From NCBI GenBank assembly GCA_907163375.1, contig CAJQUW010016993.1:43522-107521 (forward strand): 64,000 nt of DNA. Reading direction: 5' to 3'. Position numbers and translations under genes: made by a program. Shown one piece after another: positions 63,771 through 64,000 of this stretch (the first letter of the stretch is position 1; each line of letters starts with the position of its first letter). The stretch comes from Prostheceraeus crozeri (taxonomy: Eukaryota > Platyhelminthes > Polycladida > Euryleptidae). The notes beneath the pieces are model-generated. The model saw only the letters and a program-made list of their open reading frames with translations. It had not been told where the DNA came from and ran no database searches.

Positions 63771-64000
63771 AATATATTTCGCTGGCCAACGGACAGCATG
63801 ATCACGGATAGAAAAAAGGAAGGTCTAATTTTCAAAGTTATCTGTAGACCTCATTTTCAAAAGCTATGTCACTCTCTTATCTAGATATCTCACATCACAT
63901 CATCACATGCATTTCTCAGACTGAACTTCACTTTCAAGGGAAAATATACTTCTGCGGATACTATAATGTATTAAAATACAAATATAACGCCCGACGTTTC
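63771..64000 (+). mobile_element. Penelope-like element end, inverted
   Basis: Reverse complement of parts of the copy-2 element. Bases 63775-63935 match about 42530-42700 and 63940-64000 match 40432-40490. It ends at the window edge in CGCCCGACGTTTC. It therefore opens another Penelope-like copy in the opposite orientation. Confidence 0.65.

Noticed and set aside
1-64000. tRNA, rRNA or CRISPR arrays
   Set aside because: I looked for cloverleaf boxes, rRNA core words and regularly spaced repeats and saw none I could support.

Overview
The window is animal nuclear DNA, probably from an invertebrate. The background is AT-rich and gene-poor, with intron-bearing exons, a LINE, Penelope-like retroelements, hAT and other DNA transposons, and one large Polinton (Maverick). 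I cannot name the species from the sequence.

Layout. Bases 1 to about 40,270 and 40,474 to about 60,170 are two copies of one host segment in direct tandem order. Each copy starts with a decayed Penelope-like element that carries a hAT insertion, then has minus-strand exons of an unidentified host gene, a long AT-rich intron, another exon of that gene, a minus-strand terminal exon with faint Pumilio-like repeats, and the 5' part of a LINE. Copy 1 has two insertions that copy 2 lacks, the Polinton (3735-28738) and a 1.6-kb inverted-repeat transposon (about 37170-38806). Copy 2 keeps the empty site for both. Copy 2 also keeps about 7.2 kb (49551-56750) that copy 1 seems to have lost. After copy 2 come the rest of the LINE, more dispersed repeats and an inverted Penelope-like end at the window edge.

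The Polinton is 25.0 kb. It starts AG and ends CT, has about 256/297-bp terminal inverted repeats and is flanked by the 6-bp duplication TTTACT. It looks nearly whole and young, but about three of its genes do not read as one open frame. It carries the expected set: protein-primed family B DNA polymerase, chromodomain integrase, packaging ATPase, adenain-type protease, double-jelly-roll major capsid protein, penton-like proteins and small basic core proteins. It also has genes that are unusual for the family: a DEDDh exonuclease, a two-repeat TATA-binding-protein-like factor, an IAP-type RING protein, a collagen-like linker in a penton-like protein, and a zinc-finger module present once near each end.

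How it fits together. Each terminal repeat carries an inward-facing TATA promoter, so the two end genes fire toward the middle. The same upstream block (GCGTGGGCG, an EGR/Zif268-type site, plus GAGCAC-CCAAT) recurs before the large unknown gene at 11605, which suggests one early regulon. The capsid genes run as a compact plus-strand block (13.2-23.3 kb) ending with basic protein, capsid and protease, the order of adenovirus pVI, hexon and protease. The polymerase, TBP-like factor and RING protein run back from the right end.
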